Source of the DNA: Nyssa sinensis
Taxonomy: Eukaryota; Streptophyta; Magnoliopsida; Cornales; Nyssaceae
DNA: 64,000 bases
Direction: 5' to 3'
Assembly (NCBI GenBank): GCA_008638375.1
Contig: CM018052.1
Coordinates: 9,409,506-9,473,505, forward strand
The notes beneath the pieces were generated by a model, which was not told the DNA's origin, ran no database searches, and saw only the letters and a program-made list of their open reading frames with translations. Made by a program: the position numbers and the translations under genes. Positions 1-12,061 of the stretch are shown piece after piece. Each line of letters begins with the position of its first letter. Position 1 is the first letter of the stretch.

Positions 1-192
1 GGGCTAGTAATCCAAAGGATTAACTAGTCTTGCTCAGAATGTCGTTTACCTTCAGAAAATTATAATATCAAGGCCTAGTTCTACCGAAATCAGAATTCTA
101 CCGAAACTGTAACTATTGAAAACTAACGATTTTTTGAAAATTTCCAGAACGAAATAAGGATCACAAGAAGCATAAAAACCAAATAGAATCAC
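1..192 (-). other. Internal leader of Athila-like element 1 (partial)
   Basis: Sequence immediately internal to the primer-binding site of a minus-strand gypsy element, so it should be the start of its untranslated leader. No coding potential is visible in the part that is present. The rest of the element lies off the left edge of the window. Confidence 0.6.
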
Positions 193-210
193 TCCCCGAC
201 AATGGTGCCA
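193..210 (-). promoter_or_regulatory. Primer-binding site, tRNA-Asp-like, Athila-like element 1
   Basis: On the minus strand the site reads TGGCACCATTGTCGGGGA. It is a diverged form of the tRNA-Asp complement (TGGCGCCGTTGCCGGGGA) used by many Athila elements. It lies a few bases inside the LTR end, as expected for a 5' LTR on the minus strand. The 62623-62640 site is a better preserved relative. Confidence 0.75.
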
Positions 211-3164
211 AAATTTGGTGTGCTGTCACAAGTAACTAAAAATAAAACCTATACTCCTAAAAATACATGTAGTGGTGCGAGTAAGGATCGTTCCCACGGA
301 GAGTATCTAGCCTAGTTTTATGCTACGTGAACAAGGATGGGGGGCTTTGAGTATAACGAAAACAATTTTAAGAAAAATAACTAAGGAACAATTCAAATTA
401 AAGTATCAAAATCAATCAAAAGAACAAACCTTGGTCTAAGTCAACATCTACCATTAGAATTTTACAATTGATCATCGATGTAAGTATATATCAATTCACA
501 CTTTGAATATTCACCGTTGGAACTATTTTTGTACCTCTCCTTAGTTGCAATTAATTAGAAAACAAGCGATTTAATTAACCCTAACTACTCAACTACTCAA
601 GACAAGCACTAAAGGTTTAATCTAGTAGCAGCATTAAGAATTGGAGAGATCGATGAAGCTAAAAAACACAAGCACAAGCGGTTGTATTTAATTTAGTCGA
701 GTGTTCTTCCTAGGATCTAGTAATTTCTAACGCAGCAAATCATTAATTCTTAGTTGCCTCACAAATTAGAAGGATCAAACAATTACGAATTTGATATCTA
801 ACCTAGCAGTAGATTGCAACGAATAATAAACTAATAGGCCTCCTAGTAGTTAAATGAGACAATCATGAAAATAGGCATAGCAGAACATCTAATACTCAAA
901 GCGTAAATTGAACAACGACAACAAATTAGATCTCACTATTTTATCAATTCCGAGGCTTTCGTTTCCTTCGACCAATTATAAAGGTTTAGCCACGCAGGGC
1001 CATGATGAAAACTCGAAGGAGAAGTTAGAGAAGAGATGAGAGAGAGGTGTGTCCCGACTGTTGCTTTTCTCCTCCTTCCTTTTCACATTAATTCTCCATT
1101 GTAGAAGCCTGTCAACTCCTCAAAATATTCTAAATATTATCCTAAAATAACAATATCCAAATCTGACTAATTAAGAAAAATATTAAAAATAAAATAAAGT
1201 CCTAATATAACTAAGAAAGTGGTGCTTTCAGCTGCAATTTTCGTGTACCCGATCTGGAAACTTCAAAAAATAAATCGCATTAGATCCGCGTATTAGAATT
1301 GCAGGCTAAGGAACGATCCAGAACGTCCGTAGTGCAGGTACAGCAACTTCAAGCCCGATTTCGACCTTGATGCATCCTGTATCTCTCAAAACTCAGAACA
1401 TGAAAGTTGTTGAGAGTTTTCTTGGCATTTCATAGCATCTTTAATCATCTCAATCGGAGCTTGGATGGGAGAGTTATGCCCAGATTATGAAGTGATATTG
1501 ATACTATCCAAAATTACCCAATTAGCTTTGTTTTGCACTTAATGCCTCCATTTGCATCTGTCACATCCCAAACCCCACCCTACGTTGATGTCGAGAACGT
1601 GATGCCAGTCAGCCACCACGCGACTAACCAAAGGAAAATTCTGAACTTACCGACGAATTACATTCCGACTGTAGGGTCAGATGCAGTGGAATTTAAAACT
1701 TTTTGTCACGGGAATGTAACTCACTTATCCACCGTAAGAATATGTACCACAGAGCAAGTCTATTATCCAAACAGATAACAATTCTAACCTCAGAGCATGT
1801 CTATAATCAGGCATATAACAACAGAGCAGATCTAATATCTCTAGAGTACCGTTTAAATCCATGAGCCATGTCTCTATCTAGTGCATTTAAATCAAGTCAG
1901 TCGTATCATGTCACTCATTTGAGTAAACAGATTCAATCCACAATAATCCAGTCTCCATCAATAATGCCGTCAGGTCCTTTACTTGAATACCACTCGGCCT
2001 ATCATGTCATATCATGGTATCATCCAGTCCATCGGAGATATATCCTAAAAAATGTTAGGGAATGGGGTAAGCTTCGAAAAGCCCAATGAGTAACACAGGT
2101 TCCCTGTCATGGGTTTCAAACCATGTTTGTTTATAAAGCATTTTGGTGAAACAGGTATTTCAGAGATAATAATTATACACATGCATTTGATGTAGTATAA
2201 AACAGGAATACAGTTAAAAATGTTAAAATGACAGGGCAGAATCGTGATGAGCAGACCTAAACAGATTAAGCAGATTAAACAGATAGAGTGCACAGATTAA
2301 ATTAATGCGGGGCGCTCTATAGTGCTCAAGACGAAGGTAGTACCAAGAATCAGAATAAAAAAAGAGATAAGTTTATTTCAGATCAAGATATAAAACCAGA
2401 CAGATTGAAATTATGCATTTGAATAAAAGCATGAAATCAGTATATCAGATAAAACAGCACAGTATTTGAAATATAATATCTAGATAGTGTACTTATACAC
2501 CAAGTCAGGAGTCGAGGTTACTCACAAACTGTTCGCTTATCTCCTTGCACAAACAAATCTGATAACCTCTCCGTACGTCAGGCATCTCCATGTATATCCT
2601 AAACAACCATCATCAATCACAGATAGATTAGAATTTATTCATTCAGGTCTTATTTGTCATCTTAGGTGTCTATCGGATTACCTAAGATAGCCTAGTAGCC
2701 TATTGCCCTCTCATCGAGTTTCATCCGGGGCTATTTCATGCTTTAATTAGGCTTAACAGTTATCAGGATTATAACCTAAGTGTCACATCCCCCAGACCCA
2801 CCCTGTGCGGATTTGGGGTACGTGGCAAACGCCAGTTAGGCACCCATCGGGTTTTATCAGTTTTTTTTTTTTTTTGAAAACAAAACCCCGACGGTAATCC
2901 TAACCAAAGGCCATTCCGATCTAAATCCCAAGCATAATGCATTCAACATATATAGTTTAAGCAGCGGAATTTTCACATGAGAATGCATACATATATACTT
3001 GGTAGAGCATTCAAGATATATCATAGTCAGACCTATCTTAATCAAGATTACAAAACAGTTTCACCACAAAAGGTCATAGTCTGTTCAGTTACACAAAAAG
3101 TACAAAAATGTGTTATCATTTTATCTGGGGGTCTCCAACATTTTCCCCCTAAGTTCTGGACCTG

Positions 3165-3951
3165 CTAAACCTGTCCATCTGAGGGTTCCCCTGAAATTAT
3201 TAAAATAATGGAATGAGCTTTAAAAGCCCAGTGAGTAACACAGATATCCAGGCAAGAGTTTCGAATTCAATCTTTGCTTAAATCACATGGTTAAGTAAAT
3301 CAGTTTAGAATTAATAGTTCAATAAATCCAAGTCAAGTTCAATAGATCAAAACAGATAAACGGTTCAGAGTGCTAGCATATCAATCAGAAGTATAGTTAA
3401 TCATTTGAGAAACTAAAAACCATGTCATCGGTGATAAAAGCATGCATTTAAAACAATTGCATTTAAAACATATGGTATTCGAAACAATTTAGCAGATCAA
3501 GGAGCAGTAACTTAAACAGTGTCAGAAGTTACTCACCTTCAATATTTGAGTTTGAAGCTATGAACGGAGCCTTCCTCTTTTTCTCCTTAAGCCTAAAACA
3601 ATTTATAAAGATTTATCAACTCATGACCTTAGACTGAGTAAGTCTACCCTATGATGGGTTTCATGGAACTAACTTATAGTGGCTAGTTCATAGGTTTTAC
3701 CTCTTAAGCATTTGGCTTAGGGTTTCAGTATCTTCCTGTTTTTTCATCTTGGCCTCGGCAATCATTTCCTTAGTACGTGCCTTATATATGAAGGGCTGGA
3801 TGGAAACGATTTCAGTGGACTTAGCTATTCTAATATGGCGCTCAATAACTCTTTGCTGCCTCAGTAATTCTTGCATAAACTCTTGCTGTTTCTTATCGGC
3901 TAACCTCTGGGCCTTAGTCATGATGGTGAATTTCTTGCCCTGTTTGTCCAT
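3165..3951 (-). CDS. Small spliced LTR-encoded gene, copy in L2 (unknown function)
   Basis: I do not recognise this protein. Predicted exons on the minus strand are 3951-3701, 3592-3537 and 3190-3165, joined across GT-AG introns of 108 and 346 bp, giving 110 residues. The start codon has a strong context (CTACCATGG). Exon 1 encodes a hydrophilic, probably helical segment with KKFTIMTKAQRLADKKQQEF near the N-terminus and RTKEMIAEAK near its end. Exon 2 is lysine/arginine-rich (LKEKKRK), resembling a nuclear localisation signal. Exon 3 adds eight acidic/polar residues and a stop. The exon-1 length (251 nt), phases (2, then 1) and exon-3 length (26 nt) equal those of the copies in element A, although the LTRs are strongly diverged. 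The gene is sense to the element. Transcription and splicing are inferred. Confidence 0.7.
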
Positions 3952-4801
3952 GGTAGTTTAAGTGATATTTTTACCTAGAACACAGTTTGACATGTTAGAA
4001 CAGATGCCTTCATATATTTATCGGTTCTGATTTTCATATTATAGACCTAACCATTGAGTTCGGAAGGTTGAAGAAAGTCAATTTAGACTCTCTCGGCTTT
4101 TACATCTGGGTTCGGGTATGTCAGGGGTATTTTGGTCATTTTTGGCCGTCACATAATTTCTGTCTCGGATTCGTCATCTAATCATGTATACAGTCTCACA
4201 AGTGTCAGGTCTACTACTGGTATCAGTTCCGTTGAAATCGGATTTCATTTGGCCTTGTACAAGGTCAGGGGTATTATGGTAATTTCATATGTTGTATTTT
4301 TCGGTACTTTATTTACAGTCACGGACCTCACCATTGAGTCCGGAATGTCCAACATAGTTAAAATGGAATTATCTTTCAGTAAAATTTGGCCCTATGTGTC
4401 ATTAGGGGCAGTATGGTCATTTACCCTTTACATGTCTGTATTTTTCGGGACTTGGTTTCACAAATCGGAGTCCACCATTGAGTCCGGAATGCCTGAAATA
4501 GTAAGATTACACTATTCAATCATTAAATTCGGACTTGGTTTGACTTGTTTAAGGTCCAGGGGCATTATGGTAATTATTCCCTTTTAATAAAATAATTAAA
4601 TTATTATTTTATTATTTTATTTAATTTTTCAGGGGCATAATTGCAAAAGATTTTCAAAATCTGGGCCTTAGTGTAATTCTGTTAAACAGTGGGGGTCAGT
4701 TTGCAAATTTTTAAAAGTTCAAAACTGAACTAAAGGGTTCAGTCTCTTTACAACTGAACCGGTCCGGTTCAGTCCGATCCTGACCGGTTCTGTTACATTG
4801 C

Positions 4802-4820
4802 TGACGTCACGATGACGTCA
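4802..4820 (-). promoter_or_regulatory. Paired TGACGTCA motif in L2
   Basis: Two palindromic TGACGTCA boxes with an 11-bp period, upstream of the LTR gene in the sense of the LTR. Such boxes are classical plant bZIP (TGA-factor) sites, and the pair resembles the as-1 element, which has a 12-bp period. The same spacing recurs in L3, L5, L7 and L8 although the flanking sequence differs. Confidence 0.6.
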
Positions 4821-6086
4821 GCCCTAAAATAATTTAAAACTAGTTTACCCAAAACGACGCAGTTTCATTAATGTGGTGGTAGTCCGGTTGTTTGACACAT
4901 GTCCGAGTTGGCTCGGCCCAACCCATCTCGACTCGATCGACTCGGTCGACTCGGCCGAGTCAACTCCGTCTTCTCCACAAACTGACTCGGTGTTGCCCTA
5001 ATTTCTGCAGATTTTTAGCTTCTATTTCGTGAGTTTTAGGGTACGGTTTCTTGCTGTTTTCGGGTGGTATCGACTCCTGAGGGTCACACCAACACTTTGG
5101 CATCGGTTTTGAGCATCGAATCAACCTAACAAGTTCTGTTTTCAAGAGGATAACCGTGACCTGCAACTCGATCTAGCATCCTTATTTCTCAACCATTTTG
5201 TGTGTGGTTTGAAGCTACGTGACCTACAGATCATAAGGATCAAGACCCTATTTTTATATTTCGGTTTGGTTGCATGTTTTGGTAGATTGCATTTTTGACC
5301 CGTAGCTTTGATTTCAAATTCGTGGGGCTACAGTGAGTCTCGGGGTCACGTAGGTAGATGGTTGAGATCCTCTTGGGGTCTATTTCAGGTCTTGACACTC
5401 AAGGTTCCATTCTGCTATGGTCGATTCAGACCTGGTATTCCAAGGTCCATTAATGGAGGTCGGTTTCGGTTTCCATGGTTCCTGACCATTCTAACACCTC
5501 CAACACACACAGTATGCTCCAAACTAGTTCTTAGGGTTAAAAATAACCATGCATGCAGTCCATACCCGTAGCAACTCATCAAAATAATTCAAAATTTAAA
5601 AATGACAGAATGAGGTAAGTTTGGAGTTTACCTTCAACAGAGACTCTCTTCTCCAATGGCTTGACTCAGGATTTCTCACAGTGCTTCCTCAAGTTCCTCA
5701 GGTCATGCATGTAATTTTCAAGCCTTTACTTCAATTGCCAATTCCCTCTCTCACTTGCATGCACAATCTCCCTTCTCTCTCTCTCTCTCCACACTTCACC
5801 CTCACTCTCTCTCTATCCCTCACGTATGCACTCAGTTTTTAGAATTTCAGAATTCTCTAAAGAGAGAATCTGATGCAAGTTATGTATATATATATGTACA
5901 TATAGGGCTATACACATATGAGTGTATCTCTGCCCTTAGTGGGGTTAGTGACTGCTGACCTGATGGAGGTGATGGAGGGCTATGATGAAGGGAATGCATG
6001 CAAGGCCATTGGCCAATTTGGGTGGTGGCTTGAGCAGATTATAGGTTATATACATATATTGCTGTATTTATGCACAAAGTAACCAA

Positions 6087-6148
6087 CAGCCTAGTTGGTA
6101 ACTTTTTGGGACAAGTTGCTTACCTTGGTAGGTCAAGGGTTCAATTCC
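6087..6148 (+). other. tRNA-like A/B-box module in L2
   Basis: CAGCCTAGTTGG resembles a pol III A box (TRGCNNAGYNGG) and GGTTCAATTCC at 6138-6148 resembles a B box (GGTTCRANNCC), about 51 bp apart. It runs antisense to the LTR. Equivalent modules exist in L1, L7 and L8. No cloverleaf can be drawn, so this is not a tRNA gene; a SINE- or tRNA-derived segment is more likely. Confidence 0.45.
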
Positions 6149-9146
6149 CCTTGGCCTCCCAAGTGACCATTTTTCTCTTATTTTCTGGTTAAGGCCCTGT
6201 TTGGTTGTCGCTGAATTCTAGTTTCACTGTTTTGGCCATAACTTCTAATCTGTAACCTCTTTTTCAGTGCAGTTTCTTTCTGTCACTTCCTACTCAGAAT
6301 ATCTTCCATTGACCAAGGTCCAATGTCAGTTTTTATTTTCTTGAGTTTCCCATAATTAGCTAATTCGAGTTTTATCACTATTAAAATTAGGCATTAAATT
6401 AGCTAAACCTGACATTTCATTCCCAAAACAGTTTTCTCATATACAAAACATGTCAGTTACGAAATTGGGGTATTACACTAAGTCATTTAGACTTCAATCG
6501 TTACCAGTCAGGTACTTATTCAACCTTAAGGGCAAAATGGTACTTTTGGCATTCTTGTCCCGGACCCTGTCGTGGTCCTCAGAATAGTCTTTATATCTTA
6601 AATATAAAGTTCTACATCCTTTGGACTCCAATCGGTATCAGTTAGGTTCTCATTTTAACCATAGGGGCAAAATGATAATTTGTCCATTCTTGCCCCGGAC
6701 CTTGTCGTGGTCCTCGGAATAGTCCATATATCCTATATATGACGTTCTAGGCCTTTTGGACTAAAATCATTATCAGTTAAGTACCTATACATCCTTAGGG
6801 GCAAAATGGTAATTTTACCATTCTTGTCCCGGACCCTATCGTGGTCCTCAAGATGTCCCATATATCTTGTATGTAATTTTCTAAGTCCTTTGGACTTCGT
6901 TCCGTATCTGCTTTTGATCATCGGGTCACATCAGTCATTTCTCGTTTTACGCATTGACTGTTCCGGAGTCTTATTTAGCCCTTCTGTGTTTATAATTATA
7001 CTTATGACAATTTATCAGATCAGATTGACCTTTATTCGACCTCTACTTTGCATTTAATGTGCTTAGGGATATTTTGGTTATTTTAAGTTTCACAAGATTC
7101 TGACTCCGATCCGTCATTTAACCATGTATACAGTTTTACCAGTATCTGGGCTCCTATCGGTATCAATTTCGTCCTAATCGGACTTCATTTAGATTTCGTA
7201 TAGCATTAGGGGCATTTTGGTAATTTTACATTTTATGTGTCTGTATTTTTCGGGACTTCAGTTCATTAAACGGACCTCGTCGTTAAGTCCAGAATGCCCG
7301 ACATAGTCAAAATAGACTGTTTGATATTTTTATTTGGGTCCGGTACCATCAAGGGCAGTACGGTCATTTACCACCTACATGTCTGTATTTTTCAGGACCT
7401 AATTTCCCAAATCGGACTCTACCATTGAGTCCAGAATGCTTGAAATAGTGAAAATACACTATTTATTTAATTTATTTGGACTCCGTGTGAGTTATTTAAT
7501 GTCCAGGGGTAAAATTGTAATTTTACCTATTTAATAAAATAATTAAAATAATTACTTTATTATTTAATTAATTTTTCAGGGGCTTAAATGAACAGTTTTT
7601 CCAAAATCTGGGCCAGTCTGCAATTCCATGAAACAGTTGGGGTTAATATGTAATTTCAAAAAACATTCAGGGTCAAAATATAATTTCATAAATTAGGGGT
7701 TCAGGCCGAAGGGTTCTAGGGTTCAAGAATTAAACTAGTCCAAATTCCTCAAAACCAACCGGTTCACTGTCTTTCAGAAAACCGGGATAAGATATCCCAG
7801 TTATCATTAATTTCCTTTCTTATTCTCAGTTTGGACAGACCCAGTTTAGATCTCAATTTATTAATCGTGTTGCCAAACAGGCCGGATTCAGGTTTTAATT
7901 TAAAACCTTTAACCCAAAACGGCGTAGTTTCAACACAGTGGCCATTCCTCAACTCGGCATGACTCGGTCAACTCGACCGAGTCGACTGCGTCTTCCCTAT
8001 CGAATGCCCTACTGTTGCCTTAATTTCCAATTTCCAATTTCACAATTTCTCAAATTCGTGTCATTTCAAGCACGGTTTTCAACATGTTTTGATCCCAAAC
8101 GGTTTCTGGAAGTAAAGCCAACAATTTGGCATTGGTTTTGAGCTTCGAATCCATGCATGGAGCTCTGTTTCGTCCATTATTGTGCAGGTTTTCAGTTCGG
8201 TCGTGTGGCCCCATTTCTCAACCAAATCTCATGGAATTTGGATTGTTGTATCCCTTGTAACATGGGCTTCAATTCCCCATTTAAATATTTTAGTTTAGAG
8301 GTCTATTTACGAAGTTGGGTCTTTGAACCGCAACCTGCAACTCTGAATTTAAGGGCCTTCCCATGTGGTTTTGGGTCGCGGGTCAGTATGTATGGAATCC
8401 TAGGCCAGGTTTTGATCATCAGAAGTCAGTTTGGTGAAGGTCGAATTAGACCTGCTGTAAGGAGGTCTTCAATGGCAGATTTGCTACAGTTTGGTGTTCT
8501 AGACTGTCTCGGCCTCTAAATTTTCATGCCAAGTTCAAATTGAGACATTTTAAACTTCATGCATGCATTTCATTAGCCTCAAAACTATCAGAAACAGTAG
8601 CCAAAATTCTAAACAGAAAATCAAGCAGTTTGGTATTTTACCTTGGTTTGGTGGGCTTTCTTTCCTCATGGCTTGGTTCAGGCAAGATCTCAGTCAGTCA
8701 TGCCTTAGTTCTCCTTTCTTCCCTTGGTGCATCTCCATAAAGACACATACACACCATGCACACAAGGTTGTATACACATGCAAGCCTCACATGGATTTTC
8801 TCTCTAACAGTTTCTCTCACAGTGCCCCTAACCCTCTCTAATAGACCAGTCTCACATTCTATAACAGTTCCAATTTTACAACTAGTCGCCATTTTTTGAA
8901 GATCTCAAGGTGAGTCCATGTATATATACTAATAACACATTTATACATATACATCTCCACATATATATAGATGTATATACACATCAGAGAATCAGTAGGG
9001 TCATGGGGATGATGTGGGCTGAGGGGAGCTGATTCAGTCAATCATGTGGGGTTTGCATGGGTTGCCATTGGTCAATTTGGGTGGCAAGCTTGGGCAATTC
9101 AGTGTTATATACAATTACGTTGTGTATATAGGCACAAAGGTGCTAG

Positions 9147-9208
9147 TGGCCACTTGGTTAAATTTTTGGATGAGATTAGGTTGCCCTCTTGGTCAAGGGT
9201 TCAATTCC
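9147..9208 (+). other. tRNA-like A/B-box module in L1
   Basis: A weaker A box (TGGCCACTTGG) is followed by GGTTCAATTCC at 9198-9208. It is in the same place and antisense orientation as the modules in L2, L7 and L8, and is followed by the shared phrase TTTGGCCTCCC. Confidence 0.4.
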
Positions 9209-9744
9209 TTTGGCCTCCCATTTGGCTATTTTCCCACATTTTTGGTTAAGGCCACGTTTGGTGGACACCAAATTCTGTTTTGGCTATTTCTGTGATATCT
9301 CCTTATTCGGAGCTCCGTTTTCGACGCCGTTTCTTCCGATAGTTTCGTATTTCAGTTATCTTCAGTGTCAGAGGTTCCGTGTCATTTATTATTTATTTCA
9401 GATTTCTGTAGTTAGCTAATTCGAGTTCCGTTAGTGCTAAAATGACATTATATCACCTAGTCAATCAGTAATTAGGTTCGGGCATCACACCTCTTCTCCA
9501 GATATATTCAGTTATTTTATTGGTCTATTATGACTGCCGAGAAATGATGATTAATTTTTCTTAATCATACCTTAAGTCGATGCTAATTAATAATTAGCAA
9601 CTAATTATTAATTACGCAAAGTCGGGGTGTTACAGCATCCTAAATCAAAATATAAGGATAATGAGTACATTTAGACACCAAATAAGTATAAAATACAAAA
9701 CATTAAGGGAGAAAATATGACATTTTGCATTCTTACCACTAGCA

Positions 9745-10390
9745 AAAGAATAGGATTATTATTACAGCTCAGGGAATGGGTAATGCATGGCTGTCTAAAT
9801 GTTTGGTGGCAAAATCTCATTCTATTAGGTTAGTTGAGTCAATCAAAGATGGTTTTCTGAGGGAAGGAGTTTTTAATATCCAGGTTCAGCCTTTGGGAGG
9901 TTTATGGATGCTTCTTTCATTTAAGGCAATAGAAGATATGAAGGCGATGCTAAATGGGGATATGGAGTGGTTAAGGAACTGGTTTGATAAGGTGTATAAA
10001 TGGAAGGCTGAGCCAAATGTCAATTTTCAACAAATGATCTAGTTAAACTATTATGGTCTTCCACTTAATTTATGGAATGTCAATACTTTTACCAGCATTG
10101 GGAAAAACTAGAGGGAGGTGGTTTGTTTGGATGTTTTTACATATAGAAATCTATCTTTCAGTGTGGGTAAAGTTAAAATTATCACTTCCTTAAATAACCC
10201 AATTAATCAATTTATTCAGTTTGAAAGAAATGAAAGATCTTGTTTAATTAGGGTTGTTGAAGAGCAAGTGGTTGTTGAAAGTATCATGTTCTCATAGTGA
10301 AATTATCGTTGCAACCAAGCTTGGTGTTACGACGATCAACTAGCTATTGAAAATCAGTTGGAGAACTCTATTGATGATGAGGAACTAGTG
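9745..10390 (+). pseudogene. LINE ORF1 fragment (DUF4283-like)
   Basis: Conceptual translation from about 9776 shows the plant L1 ORF1 N-terminal domain: GGLWMLLSFKAIEDMKAML, then a conserved tryptophan-rich stretch and YGLPLNLWN, a hallmark of the DUF4283/zinc-knuckle ORF1 family. In-frame TAG codons at 10040 and 10109 both stand where Trp is expected (TGG to TAG). The 5' end is cut by the Athila-like LTR at 9744 and the 3' side by the copia-like element at 10391. It continues at 20069. It is inactive. Confidence 0.75.
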
Positions 10391-12003
10391 TGTTAAGACC
10401 ATGGGGTCCAATATTGTAATTGGCCAATCCTATTTGACAAAACGTGCTTTGTGTGTAATCCTTACATATGTCCTACGAGTGAGTACCTCAATGACCGTTC
10501 TTCTCCAAGTTCGTCCAATAGATATTTCCGTGCATCACTATCGGTCAACTTGGTTCTCGAAGGGTATATTGGACTTTTGCATTTGATTTGGATCTCACAC
10601 ACTCACATCATGCATGCATTGCATATAGTTTTTATTATAATATCATGTATGTGATTGAGTTGTGGTTGTGAACCAATTTTTCCAAAATGCATCTTTAAAA
10701 TACTTCTGGGAAAAATTTAGTTCACAAGACCAGCAAGAATGAGCAACTCTCTATTGCTTATTCCAACGAAGCCTTAGCTCATTTGAACGAACAACAGAGA
10801 AGTCTGTTCTTGTTTGTTTTCATTCGTTCCAAGGCTCTGTTTCAAACGAATAGCTGGAACCTCAGAGTTGCGCTCGTTTGATATTTGTTCCTTGTTCGTT
10901 CGAGCGAACCCTAAGCGTAAAACATATTTATATTCTATTTTCAAGCCAATTGGGGATTGAACAAGCTCTTTGCAAAAATACACGAAAATACAATTTTGAG
11001 CAGTCAAAAAGAAGGTAAGAGAGTCTTAAATTGTGAGAGCTATATTGTTAATAGATCTTGAAGCTCTTATGAGAGATCATTCATACATGTCATTCATACA
11101 TATCTCTACTCTTGTTCATTGATCGATTTAGATCATCCACTAGATCCAAATCAGATCTAAGAGCCATTGTTTATGTCAATTTCACCATTGACGAAAGTTG
11201 GAGTTCAAGCTTGAGAATTCGGCGTTAAGCGATCGGTGGACATCGAGGTTGTGAAAAGTCATAATTGTTGGGTGGCTTGATTGGAAGAATCTGGGACCGT
11301 CGAGGATTCTGGTATTTTTTTTTTAAGGTTCTGGCTCTTAGATGATTGAGGATTCAAAGGGAATTTGAAGACTTGATCGGGGAGAATGGAGCTTGAGGTA
11401 CTAAGCTTGTTCGTAGATACGTTGTATTTTATTTTTTGTTATAGTGGAAGTCTTCCTTAAGCATTGGCCAGGTTCCAGAGTTTTACTCTAAGGATTATTG
11501 TCTTTAGTGGTTTCTTCGTCATCAAACGGTTTGCAAATCTCTCATTCTCTCCATCTCTTTCAATATACTATTTGTTTTAATTGAATGCTTCCGCTAGAAT
11601 ATTGAAATTGAGTTTTCATGAAATTCATAATTGTTCTTTAATTTGATTAATTGAAAACTTGATTGAGTAAATTAAATGAAATCATAAATTGATCACTTAG
11701 TTGAATTTTTTTGAATTGATAAAATTACATATCTAATTAAGCTAGATTGATCAATTTGGTGAAGGTTGATAGGTTGGTGTATTTGAATGATTCTCGGATA
11801 TTTCATTGGTGGATGGGCATAAATGTTGGATTAATCACATTGAGCGATTTTGTTGATTGGGTCATCTTTTGATTTAGAAAAGAATTTAAATTAACATAGA
11901 AAAAAATTTTATTCTAAGACCTACCTATTCACCACCCCCATTCTAAGTGATATTCGTGCTTTGGGACCTTGAGTGAAATCCAAGTGGTCTCCCTCTGAAA
12001 GAA
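10391..12003 (+). repeat. 5' LTR of gag-only copia-like element
   Basis: Clear homology to 18553-20068 begins near CCGTGCATCAC (about 10528) and runs to the PBS. Shared phrases include GGTTCTCGAA, GAGCAACTCTCTATTGCT and GACTTGATCGGG. The first 130 bp from TGTTAAGACC have no counterpart in the other repeat, so the true 5' border is uncertain. Confidence 0.7.
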
Positions 12004-12005
12004 AG

Positions 12006-12018
12006 TGGTATTAGAGCC
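12006..12018 (+). promoter_or_regulatory. Primer-binding site, initiator tRNA-Met type
   Basis: TGGTATTAGAGCC differs at one base from TGGTATCAGAGCC, the usual complement of the initiator tRNA-Met 3' end. It lies 2-3 bp after the 5' LTR, 44 bp upstream of the gag ATG. Confidence 0.8.
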
Positions 12019-12061
12019 TTCTTTCTAAGGCATTTGATTGATATCCTAAGTAGTGAAATCC

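Larger units (their letters stand above)
2781..6477 (-). mobile_element. Solo LTR L2 (Tekay-type, subfamily 1)
   Basis: A 3697-bp LTR starting TGTCACATCCCCC and ending GGGGTATTACA, flanked by the duplication CTAAG (2776-2780 and 6478-6482). The related LTR L6 has the undisturbed site at about 34911-34930, where the flanking text continues without interruption; this confirms the insertion. It shares its opening (CCCTGTGCGG, GGCACCCATCGG, poly-T tract) with the LTRs of element A. It carries the small spliced LTR gene, a TGACGTCA pair, GGACTC/GAGTCC stem-loop modules and a tRNA-like A/B-box segment. Confidence 0.92.
1559..9634 (-). mobile_element. Solo LTR L1 (Tekay-type, subfamily 2), split by solo LTR L2
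   Basis: It starts TGTCACATCCC and ends GGGGTGTTACA, with a perfect 5-bp duplication GCATC at 1554-1558 and 9635-9639. Removing the nested L2 and its TSD leaves about 4.37 kb. There is no PBS, PPT or coding region, so it is a solo LTR left by LTR-LTR recombination. It is related to L4 and L6 in this window (shared opening phrase GATGCCAGTCAGCC, with a variant in L6) and more distantly to the LTRs of element A. Orientation is inferred from the intact element A, whose LTRs have the same ends on the same strand. It lacks the small LTR gene found in L2, L3, L7 and L8. Confidence 0.9.
221..9744 (-). mobile_element. 5' LTR of Athila-like gypsy element 1, split by a nested solo LTR
   Basis: Two LTR parts, about 221-1558 and 9640-9744, join across the TSD GCATC to give an LTR of about 1.44 kb, within the usual Athila range. 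The minus strand begins TGCTAGTGGTAAG (at 9744) and ends just before the PBS. Near its 3' end it contains the phrase GGGAACGATCCTTACTCG, common in Athila-type LTRs. The left boundary is uncertain by a few bases (219, 221 or 225), and no TSD can be checked because the other LTR is outside the window. The right flank (9745 on) is LINE sequence, so this element inserted into the LINE. Confidence 0.75.

Noticed and set aside
4132..4587. A 151-codon plus-strand ORF in L2
   Set aside because: It spans the GGACTC/GAGTCC stem-loop modules, is antisense to the LTR and is not preserved in L1, L3 or L7.
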